64,000 nucleotides of DNA from Sphingomonas sp. Leaf208 (GTDB lineage Bacteria; Pseudomonadota; Alphaproteobacteria; Sphingomonadales; Sphingomonadaceae). Within the stretch, counting starts at the first letter, position 1; every line of letters begins with the position of its first letter. Below are positions 8,495 to 15,919 of the stretch, piece by piece. The position numbers and the translations under genes are program-made. A model generated the notes under the pieces. The model saw only the letters and a list, made by a program, of their open reading frames with translations, was not told where the DNA came from and did not search any database. Where the stretch lies: assembly GCF_001421415.1 (NCBI RefSeq), contig NZ_LMKH01000035.1, positions 307,655 to 371,654 on the forward strand. Reading direction: 5' to 3'.

Positions 8495-9346
8495 TCAGGT
8501 TGCGCGCTGCCCCATCAGTTCGCCCAAGCGCACATTCCGTTCCGGCACCCAGTCTTCGTTGAACGCAATGGCGCCCCGCTTCCACAACATCACGACCGTT
8601 GAACCAAGGAGAAAGCGGCCCATTTCCTCGCCTTTTTTCAGCACGATGTCCTGGTCGGTATATGCCCACTCCGACGTCCTGTTAATGCGCGCAGGATTGA
8701 CCACGCCGTGCCACACAGTCGCCATGCTTCCAACGATGGTGGCTCCCACCAGCACCATGACGAATAAGCCGTGCTCTACCGATTCAAAGACGCAAACTAC
8801 TCGCTCGTTGCGCGCAAACAGGTTCGGCACGCCGCGTGCTGTGACAGGGTTTACTGAAAAAAGCTTACCAGGCACGTAGATCATGCGGGTGAGCTTGCCA
8901 TCGCAGGGCATGTGCAGGCGGTGGTAGTCTCTGGGGGATAGGTACAGGTTTGCGAAGCTGCCGTGGCGAAACTGACTGGCCAGTGCGGCGTCGCCGCCAA
9001 CAAGCTGCGTCGTGGTGAACCGATGCCCCTTTGCTTGTAGAATGTGATGGTCATCAATCGAGCCGAACTGGCTAATTGCGCCATCGACCGGACAGACAAA
9101 GTCGGCAGCCGCGATTGGACGTGACCCCGCTTTCAAGGGACGGGTGAAGAATTCGTTGAAGCTCTTGTAGCTCCGAATGTCCGCATCCGCGGCTTCGTTC
9201 ATATCGACGGAATATTTGCCAACGAACCAGCGGATGAGCCGCGTTGTCATCGCACCCCCATGCGCCTTGGCGATGTGACCTGCCAGCGTGGTGAGGCGCT
9301 GCTTAGGCAATATGTATTGGAGTAAGACCGGCAGGCGATCAGACAT
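8495..9346 (-). CDS. psd: Phosphatidylserine decarboxylase proenzyme
   Basis: The 283-residue protein matches the long, E. coli-like Psd class that converts phosphatidylserine to phosphatidylethanolamine at the inner membrane. The self-cleavage motif LGST is at 247-250; Ser249 would become the pyruvoyl group. The Asp-His-Ser processing triad is visible as Asp88 (CPVDGAIS), His145 (YHRLHMP) and Ser249. Length and spacing fit an intact enzyme. The gene is AT-richer than its surroundings and is not next to pssA, its usual partner in alphaproteobacteria. That suggests acquisition, or a second copy besides a core short-form Psd elsewhere. The 185-base gap after its stop (8310-8494) shows no supported gene. 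Confidence 0.88.
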   Translation of the reverse strand: MSDRLPVLLQYILPKQRLTTLAGHIAKAHGGAMTTRLIRWFVGKYSVDMNEAADADIRSYKSFNEFFTRPLKAGSRPIAAADFVCPVDGAISQFGSIDDHHILQAKGHRFTTTQLVGGDAALASQFRHGSFANLYLSPRDYHRLHMPCDGKLTRMIYVPGKLFSVNPVTARGVPNLFARNERVVCVFESVEHGLFVMVLVGATIVGSMATVWHGVVNPARINRTSEWAYTDQDIVLKKGEEMGRFLLGSTVVMLWKRGAIAFNEDWVPERNVRLGELMGQRAT

Positions 9347-9625
9347 CAGAACCTCAGAGCGTCGATACCATCCTCGTAGGGCTATGAACGGTCAGACCGA
9401 CCTACGCAATTCGCGTTCAAGCGACGAGGCATCCTGATCACCGGAAGTAGACCGGCTTGGCGCCGAGACCATCACTCCTCAAGCTGAACGAATGGCTGAA
9501 GTCGGGCAGCGGGGAGGGGGAGGGGGGGCGTAAATGCCTGCTCGTAAATCCCGGACGAAGCCCCGCACTGCCGGGTAGTTTCGCCCACACCCGGACGTCC
9601 AGAGTGCCGATCCGGGGCCTGATAG
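9347..9625. other. Non-coding gap, no gene seen
   Basis: Short frames on both strands here have no recognisable features. The stretch lies between psd and a start-less DUF2239 reading frame and looks like decayed intergenic DNA. Confidence 0.45.
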
Positions 9626-10216
9626 TGGCCATTCGTTGAGCGCGACCTTTCCCGTTTCTCAGGCAAGATAGACGATTTCGGGAATGAACAATCGACGGAA
9701 GCCGACACGCAGGGCCCTGTCCTTACCTTCGATGATACGTCAGGCGCGGTGGTCGACCTCGACCTTCGAGGCACTGCGGCGGAAATCGTTACGCGATTTA
9801 CAGACCATGGCGAACTCGAGGCGCTTGCGACAGCGCGGCGCGAACTGGCAGATAGCTCGACCAGATCGAGAGGCCGACCAAAACTTGGCGTGGTCGCGTG
9901 CGAAGTGATGCTGCTGCCGCGTCATTGGGAATGGCTTGCAACGCAGCCGGGGGGAGCCTCGCAGGCGTTGCGCCGCCTTGTTGACGAAGCGCGTCGTGCA
10001 GATGGCGGCCAGACCGATCGCAAAGCCGCACATGAGCGCACGTATCGCTTCCTGTCCGGGCTGGCCGGCGATTTTCCCGGTTACGAGGAAGCGATCCGCG
10101 TCCTGTTTGCTGGTGAGGATCAAGCGTTTGCGGGTCGGATGGCAGCGTGGCCGCCAGACGTTCGGGACTATGCCCTCGCCCTAGCCCAACCCAATCCGAA
10201 AACCGAAGGATCGTGA
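9626..10216 (+). pseudogene. DUF2239-like protein, apparently lacking its start region
   Basis: The conserved part resembles DUF2239 proteins of unknown function: VVDLDLRG, then GRPKLGVVACEVMLLPRHWE and WLATQPGGASQALRRLVDEA, then a helical C-terminus. A GTG at 9749 would give 155 residues, but family-like sequence continues upstream in the same frame (PVLTFDDTSGAV just before that GTG). The frame is open back to 9626, after a TAG at 9623-9625. No ATG, GTG or TTG occurs in frame between 9626 and 9749. Either the 5' end has been lost or replaced, or translation starts late at 9749 and gives a truncated product. It sits in a decayed stretch beside an integrase remnant. Confidence 0.55.
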
Positions 10217-10404
10217 GGATTGTCGCCTGCGCACGCAGCGGCCCGCTGCAAACCACCGATCGAGAGAACGTCGTCGACGCCGCAGCCGGGGAGCACCCGG
10301 TGGCGTCATGTTCCAAAGTCCGCGGTCGATCTCCAGGCGAGCCAGGAGAAGGCGTTCCGTGCCATCCAATCCATCTACATCGGGGCCCTGAGAGTACGTA
10401 GCGA

Positions 10405-10654
10405 TCATGTCGCGAGCCCGATCACGCTGTGAAGGAGTGGTTCGCCAGTTGCCTTGATCCGATCCCGGATTTCCTCGACCTCCTGCTTCAAACCCGCGTT
10501 AGCTTGAAGGAACAAAATATGGGCTGCGGCCGCACTCTTCGTGTTGAGCGACACCTTCCATAGCGCCTTACCGCCGAAGGCGGGACGCATCTTTCCGGGC
10601 ATCTGCCGACGCAGATAATAGAAACCGGTAGTCGGCTGCTTCCAGGGTCGCCAT
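10405..10654 (-). pseudogene. Tyrosine integrase N-terminal remnant, frameshifted and truncated
   Basis: On the minus strand the frame reads RPWKQPTTGFYYLRRQMP, then GKMRPAFGGKALWKVSLNTK. This matches the N-terminal arm of phage/ICE tyrosine recombinases (typically PWKHPxTGxYYxRR...LGKxxxKxSLGTK). An ATG at 10654-10652 is one base out of frame with it: removing a single G after that ATG would restore a start directly before RPWKQP. The frame stops at 10405, and no core-binding or catalytic domain (R...H-x-x-R...Y) follows. The remnant begins 94 bases from the 3' end of tRNA-Glu on the same strand, the classical position of an integrase beside its attachment site. Confidence 0.62.
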
Positions 10655-10747
10655 GAGTGCTATCTGGGTGCTCACTGTACCAGGTTGCTGTACCAGCGAA
10701 GAGCAAAGAATGACTAAATCGCACGTCTCAGCCACGAATGTGGCGGA

Positions 10748-10822
10748 TGGTGACCCCTACGGGAATCGAACCCGTGCTTCAGCCGTGAAAGGGCCGCGTC
10801 CTAACCGCTAGACGAAGGGGCC
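10748..10822 (-). tRNA. tRNA-Glu (anticodon TTC), CCA encoded
   Basis: The minus strand folds as a cloverleaf. The acceptor stem is GGCCCCT paired with AGGGGTC (one G-T pair), with a D-loop region TCTAGCGGTTAGGA. The anticodon loop is CCTTTCACG with TTC, and the T-arm is CGGGTTCGATTCCCG. CCA follows at 10750-10748. The identity matches glutamate tRNA. Its 3' end faces the integrase remnant, so it is a likely past attachment site; I found no second copy of the 3' end within the window. Confidence 0.95.
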
Positions 10823-10869
10823 TGCGTGGTTGGAGGCGCCTAAAAGGAAGCCACCGATGCGTCAACCCC

Positions 10870-12633
10870 TCAATCGGCCCAGGCGGCATCTTCGACGTGT
10901 AATTCCGCGGACGGCCGCGAGGACCAGTCGTCGATCTTCGCACGGCCGGCGAGCCAGAGCTTGCGGTGAGGGGCGGCGCCGAGCAGTGCCTGGCCGAGCG
11001 CGCTCTCGGCCGAGCGGAAGGCCATTGCCTTGATGCAGCGGCCGTCGTCGCCGGCGACGATCGTACGGACGTGGCCGTTGCCGACGACGTCTGCCTTTAT
11101 CACGCGGACCGGGCCCATTGCGACGCGGGGGGCTGGCCAGCCCATGCCGTAGGGGCCGCCGGCTTCCATTGATTCGACGAGGCCTGGGTTTACGCCGCCA
11201 GCCGCGAGGACTGCATCGAGCAACAGGGCTCGGTCGCCGTTCGAGCGTTCGACGGCGGCGGCGAGGCGCTCTTCGAGGAAGTCGGTGAAGGCGGGAATGG
11301 CGGCCTCGCTGATCGTCAGCCCGGCGGCCATCGCGTGGCCTCCGCCCGCCACCAGCAGGCCGTGTTCGCGTGCGGCCATCACAGCGGCGCCGAGGTCGAC
11401 GCCGGGGATCGAGCGGCCGGAGCCCTTGCCCATGCCGTTCTCGTCGATCGCGATGACGATTGCGGGGCGGCCGAGTTTCTCCTTGAGGCGGCCGGCGACG
11501 ATGCCGATCACGCCGGGGTGCCAGCCGTGCCCAGCGACCACGGCGACGGCACGGTCGCGGCTGGAGAGGAGGTCGGCGGCCTCCTGCACCGCGGTCTCGA
11601 TCGCGCGGCGTTCTTCATTGAGGCGGTCGAGCTCAGTGGCGATCTTGCGGGCTTCGTCGGGGTCCTGGGTGGTGAGCAGGCGGACACCGAGGTCTGCGCG
11701 ACCGACGCGGCCGCCGGCGTTGATGCGCGGGCCCAGCGCGAAGCCGAGGTCGGTGCAGGTCGGGTTGCGGGTTAGGCGCGACGCCTCGATCAGCGCGGCG
11801 ACGCCGATATTCTTGCGTGCGCCCATGACCTTGAGGCCCTGCGAGACGAACGCCCGGTTGAGGCCGCGGAGTTGCGCAACGTCGGCGACCGTACCGAGCG
11901 CGACGATGTCTAGCAGGTCGATCAGCTTGGGCTCGGCGCGGTCCTTGAAGAAGCCGCGCGTGCGAAGCGTGCGGACGAGCGCGGCGGCAGAGAGGAAGCA
12001 CATGCCGACCGCGGCGAGGTGGCCGTGCGCGGCGCCTTCGGTCTCGTCGAGGCGGTTGGGGTTTACCAGCGCGAGCGCGTGCGGGAGCGCGGTCGAGCAT
12101 TTGTGGTGGTCGATGACGATCACGTCGACCTTCGCGTCGCGGGCGACGTCGAGCGCTTCGAACGCCTGCGCGCCGCAATCGACCGTGACGATCAGCGTGG
12201 CGCCTTCGCTTGCCAGGCGGACGAGCGCTTCGCCCGAGGGGCCATAGCCTTCGAGCAGGCGGTCGGGGATGTAGGGGCGGGCTTCGATGCCGAGATCGCG
12301 CAAGACCAGGACCATCAGCGCTGCGGAGGTGGCGCCGTCGACGTCGTAATCGCCGAAGATCGCGACCTGTTCGTGCGCCTGTACCGCGTCGGCGAGGCGC
12401 TCGGCGGCGCGGTCCATGTCGCGGAAGATCGACGGGTCGGGCATGAACGCGCGGATCGACGGCGTGCGGTGCGCGTCTAGCGCGTCGCGGGGGCAGCCTC
12501 GGGCGAGGAGGAGCTGTGTGACGAGGTCGTCGCCCGAACCGTTGATCCCGAAACCGTCCCGGCCGTCTGCGGCGAGCGCGCGCCAGCGCCAAGGCTGTCC
12601 GAGGATGGAATTGGTTACGCCAAGAACTGTCAT
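10870..12633 (-). CDS. recJ: Single-stranded-DNA-specific 5'-3' exonuclease RecJ
   Basis: From ATG 12633 the protein has 587 residues, the usual RecJ length. A 23-residue longer version from 12702 is possible but its N-terminus looks non-homologous. Catalytic DHH-family motifs are present: FGDYDVDG (93-100), VTVDCG (149-153), VIVIDHHKC (171-179, DHH at 175-177), and later GPRINAGGRVGRAD. The DHHA1 part has GHGWHPGVIGIVAGRLKEK and GSGRSIPG, and an OB-fold tail follows. RecJ degrades 5' single strands in recombination, mismatch and base-excision repair with Mn2+ or Mg2+. The gene stands alone; tRNA-Glu follows it on the same strand. Confidence 0.95.
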   Translation of the reverse strand: MTVLGVTNSILGQPWRWRALAADGRDGFGINGSGDDLVTQLLLARGCPRDALDAHRTPSIRAFMPDPSIFRDMDRAAERLADAVQAHEQVAIFGDYDVDGATSAALMVLVLRDLGIEARPYIPDRLLEGYGPSGEALVRLASEGATLIVTVDCGAQAFEALDVARDAKVDVIVIDHHKCSTALPHALALVNPNRLDETEGAAHGHLAAVGMCFLSAAALVRTLRTRGFFKDRAEPKLIDLLDIVALGTVADVAQLRGLNRAFVSQGLKVMGARKNIGVAALIEASRLTRNPTCTDLGFALGPRINAGGRVGRADLGVRLLTTQDPDEARKIATELDRLNEERRAIETAVQEAADLLSSRDRAVAVVAGHGWHPGVIGIVAGRLKEKLGRPAIVIAIDENGMGKGSGRSIPGVDLGAAVMAAREHGLLVAGGGHAMAAGLTISEAAIPAFTDFLEERLAAAVERSNGDRALLLDAVLAAGGVNPGLVESMEAGGPYGMGWPAPRVAMGPVRVIKADVVGNGHVRTIVAGDDGRCIKAMAFRSAESALGQALLGAAPHRKLWLAGRAKIDDWSSRPSAELHVEDAAWAD

Positions 12634-12724
12634 GTCTCGGACGTAGTGGCTGTGAGGGGATTGTCGAGCGGAGAGGGGCGCGTGGTTAGGGCGATCTGGC
12701 AACCGCGTGCACCACGTGCGTCTT

Positions 12725-12778
12725 GTTCTCCCGCGAAGGCGGGAGCCCGGTCTGGGCCCCCGCCTTCGCGGGGAAACA
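12725..12778. repeat. Intergenic palindrome, family B
   Basis: Two GC-rich arms (CCCGCGAAGGCGGGAGCCC and GGGCCCCCGCCTTCGCGGGG) are inverted around a short centre. The same unit recurs at about 15193, 18440, 21035, 27678 and 59279. It can form a long hairpin and probably also ends transcription or stabilises mRNA ends. Confidence 0.85.
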
Positions 12779-12830
12779 GTTTGGCGCTAGTTCGCAATTG
12801 CGGGCGGCCGAGGAAGGAAGTCCCCAAATT

Positions 12831-12982
12831 CCGTTCGTGCTGAGTAGCGACCGAGTAGCTTCGTAGAAGCGTATCGAGGGCGCGTATCGAAGCATGGGTT
12901 CCGTGCGACAACCTGTCCTTCGATACGCCGTCTCGATACGCCGCCTGCGGCGCCTACTCGACGACTACTCAGGACGAACGGG
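12831..12982. repeat. Intergenic palindrome, family D
   Basis: The element is bounded by CCGTTCGTGCTGAGTAG at the left and its inverted counterpart CTACTCAGGACGAACGG at the right. Internal inverted GTATCGA/TCGATAC pairs are also present. A second copy lies at 40821-40925 between gcvPA and gcvPB. With the family B copy at 12725 it accounts for most of the 430-base gap between recJ and the oxygenase gene. Confidence 0.8.
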
Positions 12983-13064
12983 GGGGGGCGAGAAAAAGAA
13001 TCCGCGCCGGGCGGATCTGCAACAGGGGAGGGGCGAGCGATGTTGGAGACGGATTGCGCCCCCT

Positions 13065-13748
13065 TCACTTCATCCACGGCCGCTCGCGAAACCACTTCGT
13101 CACGATATACTTCACCCCCTCGACCACCGGCATACCCTCGTGCAGCGTCAGCCCGTTCGGCGTCCCGTCCGGATTCATGTTGTTCCATGCGAGCAGCATG
13201 CCGCGCTTCGGCGCGATCTTCACGCCGGCCTGCGGGAACCAGGTCGCTCCGCCCTCGGGAACGTCGTTGAGGAACACCATCGCGGTCCAGGTGCGCTGGC
13301 CGCCTTGCTCTTGCATTTTCGCCCAATAGCTTTCGGACTCGTGGAAATAGTCATGGTGCGCGCGGAATTGCTGGCCGGGGGCGTAGCGCTGGCCCTGCAT
13401 GGTCTCGCCGTGGAGCAGGTCGATCCCGAGCAACGTCGCGATCGCCTCGTCGGTCGGCTGCACGTCGGGCGACCAGCGATCCATGTCGCAGCTCTCGCTG
13501 GTCCGGAAATTGCTGTTCGGGCGATCGGACAGCAAGGTCGACGGCCGTCGCTTCGAATCGATCACCGCGATCAGCCGCTTGCAGGTCGCGGGATCGAGGA
13601 ACTTGTCCTGATAATAGAACTGGACCGTGTCCATCGCGATGCGCTGCACCGCCGGATTGGCGTCGAGGCGCGCGGCGACTTGCGATCCGAAGGCCTGGCG
13701 GACTGCCGCGGCTGGATCGACCTTCTTGGCTTTTGAAAAGATACCCAC
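13065..13748 (-). CDS. 2-oxoglutarate/Fe(II) oxygenase, prolyl 4-hydroxylase-like
   Basis: The 227-residue protein has a C-terminal double-stranded beta-helix domain of the P4H-alpha type (about 45-222). Iron ligands are His131-x-Asp133 (FRAHHDYF) and His203 (LTLHEGMP), and the 2-oxoglutarate-binding Lys is Lys213 (GVKYIVTKWF). The WxxDV...ATWFP stretch is also typical. Such enzymes hydroxylate proline or other residues of target proteins or small molecules; the bacterial substrate is unknown. There is no signal peptide, so it acts in the cytoplasm. It lies downstream of the RcnB-like gene on the same strand, but a terminator hairpin separates them. Confidence 0.86.
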   Translation of the reverse strand: MGIFSKAKKVDPAAAVRQAFGSQVAARLDANPAVQRIAMDTVQFYYQDKFLDPATCKRLIAVIDSKRRPSTLLSDRPNSNFRTSESCDMDRWSPDVQPTDEAIATLLGIDLLHGETMQGQRYAPGQQFRAHHDYFHESESYWAKMQEQGGQRTWTAMVFLNDVPEGGATWFPQAGVKIAPKRGMLLAWNNMNPDGTPNGLTLHEGMPVVEGVKYIVTKWFRERPWMK

Positions 13749-13783
13749 GCCGCAGGATTTGGCGAAGCGCCCCCAAAACGCAA

Positions 13784-13817
13784 GAGCCCCGCGGTGATCT
13801 TCATCACCGCGGGGCTC
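13784..13817 (-). terminator. Hairpin terminator of the RcnB-like gene
   Basis: Two perfect 15-base arms (13784-13798 and 13803-13817) flank a 4-base loop. On the minus strand the stem is followed by TTGCGTTTTGGGG, a moderate T-tract. It lies 32 bases after the stop of the gene at 13849. Confidence 0.82.
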
Positions 13818-13848
13818 CCCCTGTTACTGCGTGACGGTAAGCTGAAGC

Positions 13849-14838
13849 TTACCAGAAGATGTCGTACACCGTGTCGACCACGCGACCGCTGTCGAGGTCG
13901 ACCAGCAACGCGTCGTTGTAATAGCGCACCCAGCGATATGGGCCGTACGCCTCGGGCAGGCGGTAGGTGTACGGGTCCTGGATCCAGTAATTCTGGTTGT
14001 AGAGGATGCTGTTCAACGAAAAGCCGACGCCGAAGCGGCGATAGCCCGATCCCCAGCCGCTCGGCGCGTAGTAGCGTGGGAGGCGGTAAGCGCCGCGGTT
14101 GGATGCGCGGTAGTTGCTCCAGGCATAGCGGTTGTCGTTACGCCAGCCACGGTTCCATGCGCCGCCCTGGTTATAGTGACCCTGGTTGTAGCCGCCGCGA
14201 CCATAGCCCTGGACGTTGCCGTAGGCGCGGTTGGGCTGGCGGTTCTGATAGCCATCGCGGCCGCCGTTGCGCCAGTCGCCGCGGTTGTCGCCCCGGTTGT
14301 CATTGCGCCCGTCGTTACGCCAATCGCCGCGTCCACCGTTGCGGTCGAACTGGCCGCGATCCGCTTGCTGGTTGCCGCGATCGAAACCGGGGCGTCCCTG
14401 GTCGCGGTTCCAGTCGGGGCGGTTCTGGCCAGCCTGCGGGTCGGGACGGCTCTGGCCGTTCCAGCCCTGACCGTTGCCACGCTGGCCGTTCCAAGCCTGA
14501 CGGTCTCCGCCTTGTCCGCCGCGCTGACCGTTCCAATCGGGGCGGCCTTGACCATCGGGGCGGTCGCCGCGGACTTGCGGTTGCGTGCCGAGATCGGCGC
14601 GTTGCGGGCGCTGGCCCTGATCGGGCGCGGCGGGGCGGTCGGGGCGCTGCTGCTGGAAAGGTTGCCCGTCCGGACGTGGGCCCCGATCGCCGCGATCCTG
14701 GCGCTGGCCGCGGTCAGGGCGCTGGCCCCGGTCACCGCGGTCCTGGTCGACCTGTTGCGCGGTCGCGGTCGATGCCATCATGGTTGCCGGCACCAACGCG
14801 GAAGCCGCCATCAAGAGTTTGAGAAACTTGCCCGTCAT
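13849..14838 (-). CDS. RcnB-like exported protein with a long Asp/Arg/Gln/Asn/Gly-rich repeat region
   Basis: The chosen start (ATG at 14838) gives a signal peptide MTGKFLKLLMAASALVPAT...ATAQ, with GAGGA upstream; a start 9 codons earlier is possible. After cleavage, about 200 residues are built from imperfect repeats rich in RGD, RPD, GQN and WNGQ (roughly 30-235). A compact C-terminal domain of about 80 residues follows (YRLPRYYAP ... YRWVRYYNDALLVDLDSGRV), which is the RcnB signature. RcnB of E. coli is a periplasmic protein needed for nickel/cobalt homeostasis. The extended repeat region is far longer than in E. coli RcnB and is probably disordered. The metal role here is inferred from family only. 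Confidence 0.75.
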   Translation of the reverse strand: MTGKFLKLLMAASALVPATMMASTATAQQVDQDRGDRGQRPDRGQRQDRGDRGPRPDGQPFQQQRPDRPAAPDQGQRPQRADLGTQPQVRGDRPDGQGRPDWNGQRGGQGGDRQAWNGQRGNGQGWNGQSRPDPQAGQNRPDWNRDQGRPGFDRGNQQADRGQFDRNGGRGDWRNDGRNDNRGDNRGDWRNGGRDGYQNRQPNRAYGNVQGYGRGGYNQGHYNQGGAWNRGWRNDNRYAWSNYRASNRGAYRLPRYYAPSGWGSGYRRFGVGFSLNSILYNQNYWIQDPYTYRLPEAYGPYRWVRYYNDALLVDLDSGRVVDTVYDIFW

Positions 14839-15020
14839 TGCCGTCGTCCTCGACTGCCGGCGCACGAGCCGGCTCCTATGATGTGTTGGGTCTGGTCGAT
14901 CTCGGGTGTGGGGAGGCTGAATGGGTTCGTCAGCGATTAGACAGGTTTAGTTGCAGGGCGGGCGATAGTTCATGTCGGCTAGTCTTCGTAGCGGATGCAT
15001 GAAACTTATCTTCAAAACAG

Positions 15021-15127
15021 CCACCGCCCCGGCGGAGGCCGGGGCCCAGTTGGGGATAGTCGTGGCTGAGTGCTGCGATGCGTTACTATCGACGTTCCAA
15101 CTGGGTCCCGGCCTCCGCCGGGGAGGC
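15021..15127. repeat. Intergenic palindrome, family A
   Basis: Left arm CCCCGGCGGAGGCCGGGGCC and right arm GGTCCCGGCCTCCGCCGGGG flank a variable centre of about 50 bases. Other copies are near 27538, 37254, 42657, 57539, 61033 and 63934, with half or degraded copies at 56552 and 59163. Confidence 0.85.
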
Positions 15128-15192
15128 GAAGAAGGGAGGCGGCTTTTGCGAACAGCACTGGAGTTCTGGGTGCACGTCACGTTCCCCAGCAT

Positions 15193-15246
15193 GTTCTCCC
15201 GCGAAGGCGGGAGCCCAGACTGGACTCCCGCCTTCGCGGGAGAACA
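15193..15246. repeat. Intergenic palindrome, family B
   Basis: Arms TTCTCCCGCGAAGGCGGGAG and CTCCCGCCTTCGCGGGAGAA are nearly perfect inverted repeats. Together with the family A copy before it, this accounts for most of the 430-base gap between the RcnB-like gene and the [2Fe-2S] protein gene. Confidence 0.87.
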
Positions 15247-15268
15247 GGCTTGGTTCCGAGCGGACGCG

Positions 15269-15814
15269 CTATCGCGCTGGCGGCGGCACCAGTGCCGGCA
15301 CCAGCAGCGCCGAGTCCGCAGGATCGATCCCCGGCCTTGGTCCTGCCGGGATAACCTCTTCCCCACGCGTCGCCCGCCCGGCACGCTGCACCGCCTCCAC
15401 CACGCGCGGATACACCCCACACCGGCACAGGTTCGTGATCTGCTCGCGGATCAGCACCTCGCTCGGGTCGGCATTGCGCTTCAGCAAAGCTGCGGCGGCC
15501 ATGATCATCCCCGGGATGCAGAACCCGCATTGCGAAACCGACTCCGCGATAAACGCCAGCTGTACCGGATGGTTACGCTCGTGCGACAGCCCCTCGATCG
15601 TCGTGACGTACGCCCCCTCGATCGACCCGATCGGCACGCGGCAACTCCGCATCGCGCGCCCATCGATATCGACCGTGCACGCGCCGCACTGCCCGGTGCC
15701 GCAGCCATATTTGGTCCCCGTCAGGTTCGACGCATCGCGCAGCGCCCACAGCAGCGGCGTCTCGTTGTCGAGCTTGTATTCGATCGGTTCGTTGTTGACG
15801 GTGAAGCGGCTCAT
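15269..15814 (-). CDS. [2Fe-2S] small subunit of a xanthine-oxidase-family dehydrogenase (IorA/CoxS-like), orphan
   Basis: The 181-residue protein has the two [2Fe-2S] clusters of the small subunit of molybdenum hydroxylases. The plant-type cluster is Cys38, Cys43, Cys46 and Cys58; the second uses Cys96, Cys99, Cys130 and Cys132 in the helical domain. Such subunits pass electrons from a molybdopterin large subunit (aldehyde, isoquinoline or nicotinate oxidation) to an acceptor. The large subunit normally follows directly. Here only repeats and the RcnB-like gene follow, and a sugar transporter starts divergently upstream. It must either pair with a distant large subunit or be left over from a lost operon. 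The Pro/Ala-rich last 25 residues are unusual. Confidence 0.85.
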   Translation of the reverse strand: MSRFTVNNEPIEYKLDNETPLLWALRDASNLTGTKYGCGTGQCGACTVDIDGRAMRSCRVPIGSIEGAYVTTIEGLSHERNHPVQLAFIAESVSQCGFCIPGMIMAAAALLKRNADPSEVLIREQITNLCRCGVYPRVVEAVQRAGRATRGEEVIPAGPRPGIDPADSALLVPALVPPPAR

Positions 15815-15919
15815 GTCCCCCGTCCTAGCTCGCCAGGACGGATCGCACCACGCGGCATTGCCACGCGCCGTCGCCCCGGCTTATGTCGCGCAGATAATAC
15901 CGCGAGGGGGCGCACCACG

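Noticed and set aside
12894..13736. 280-residue plus-strand frame
   Set aside because: It is the shadow of the 2-oxoglutarate oxygenase and a family D repeat.
14300..14780. Tandem short repeats that could look like a CRISPR array
   Set aside because: Units are imperfect, in frame and encode the Asp/Arg/Gly-rich region of the RcnB-like protein; no equal-length spacers.
14972..15919. N-terminal extension of the sugar transporter by 316 residues
   Set aside because: It runs through two palindromic repeats and the antisense of the [2Fe-2S] gene; the ATG at 15920 gives the normal family length.
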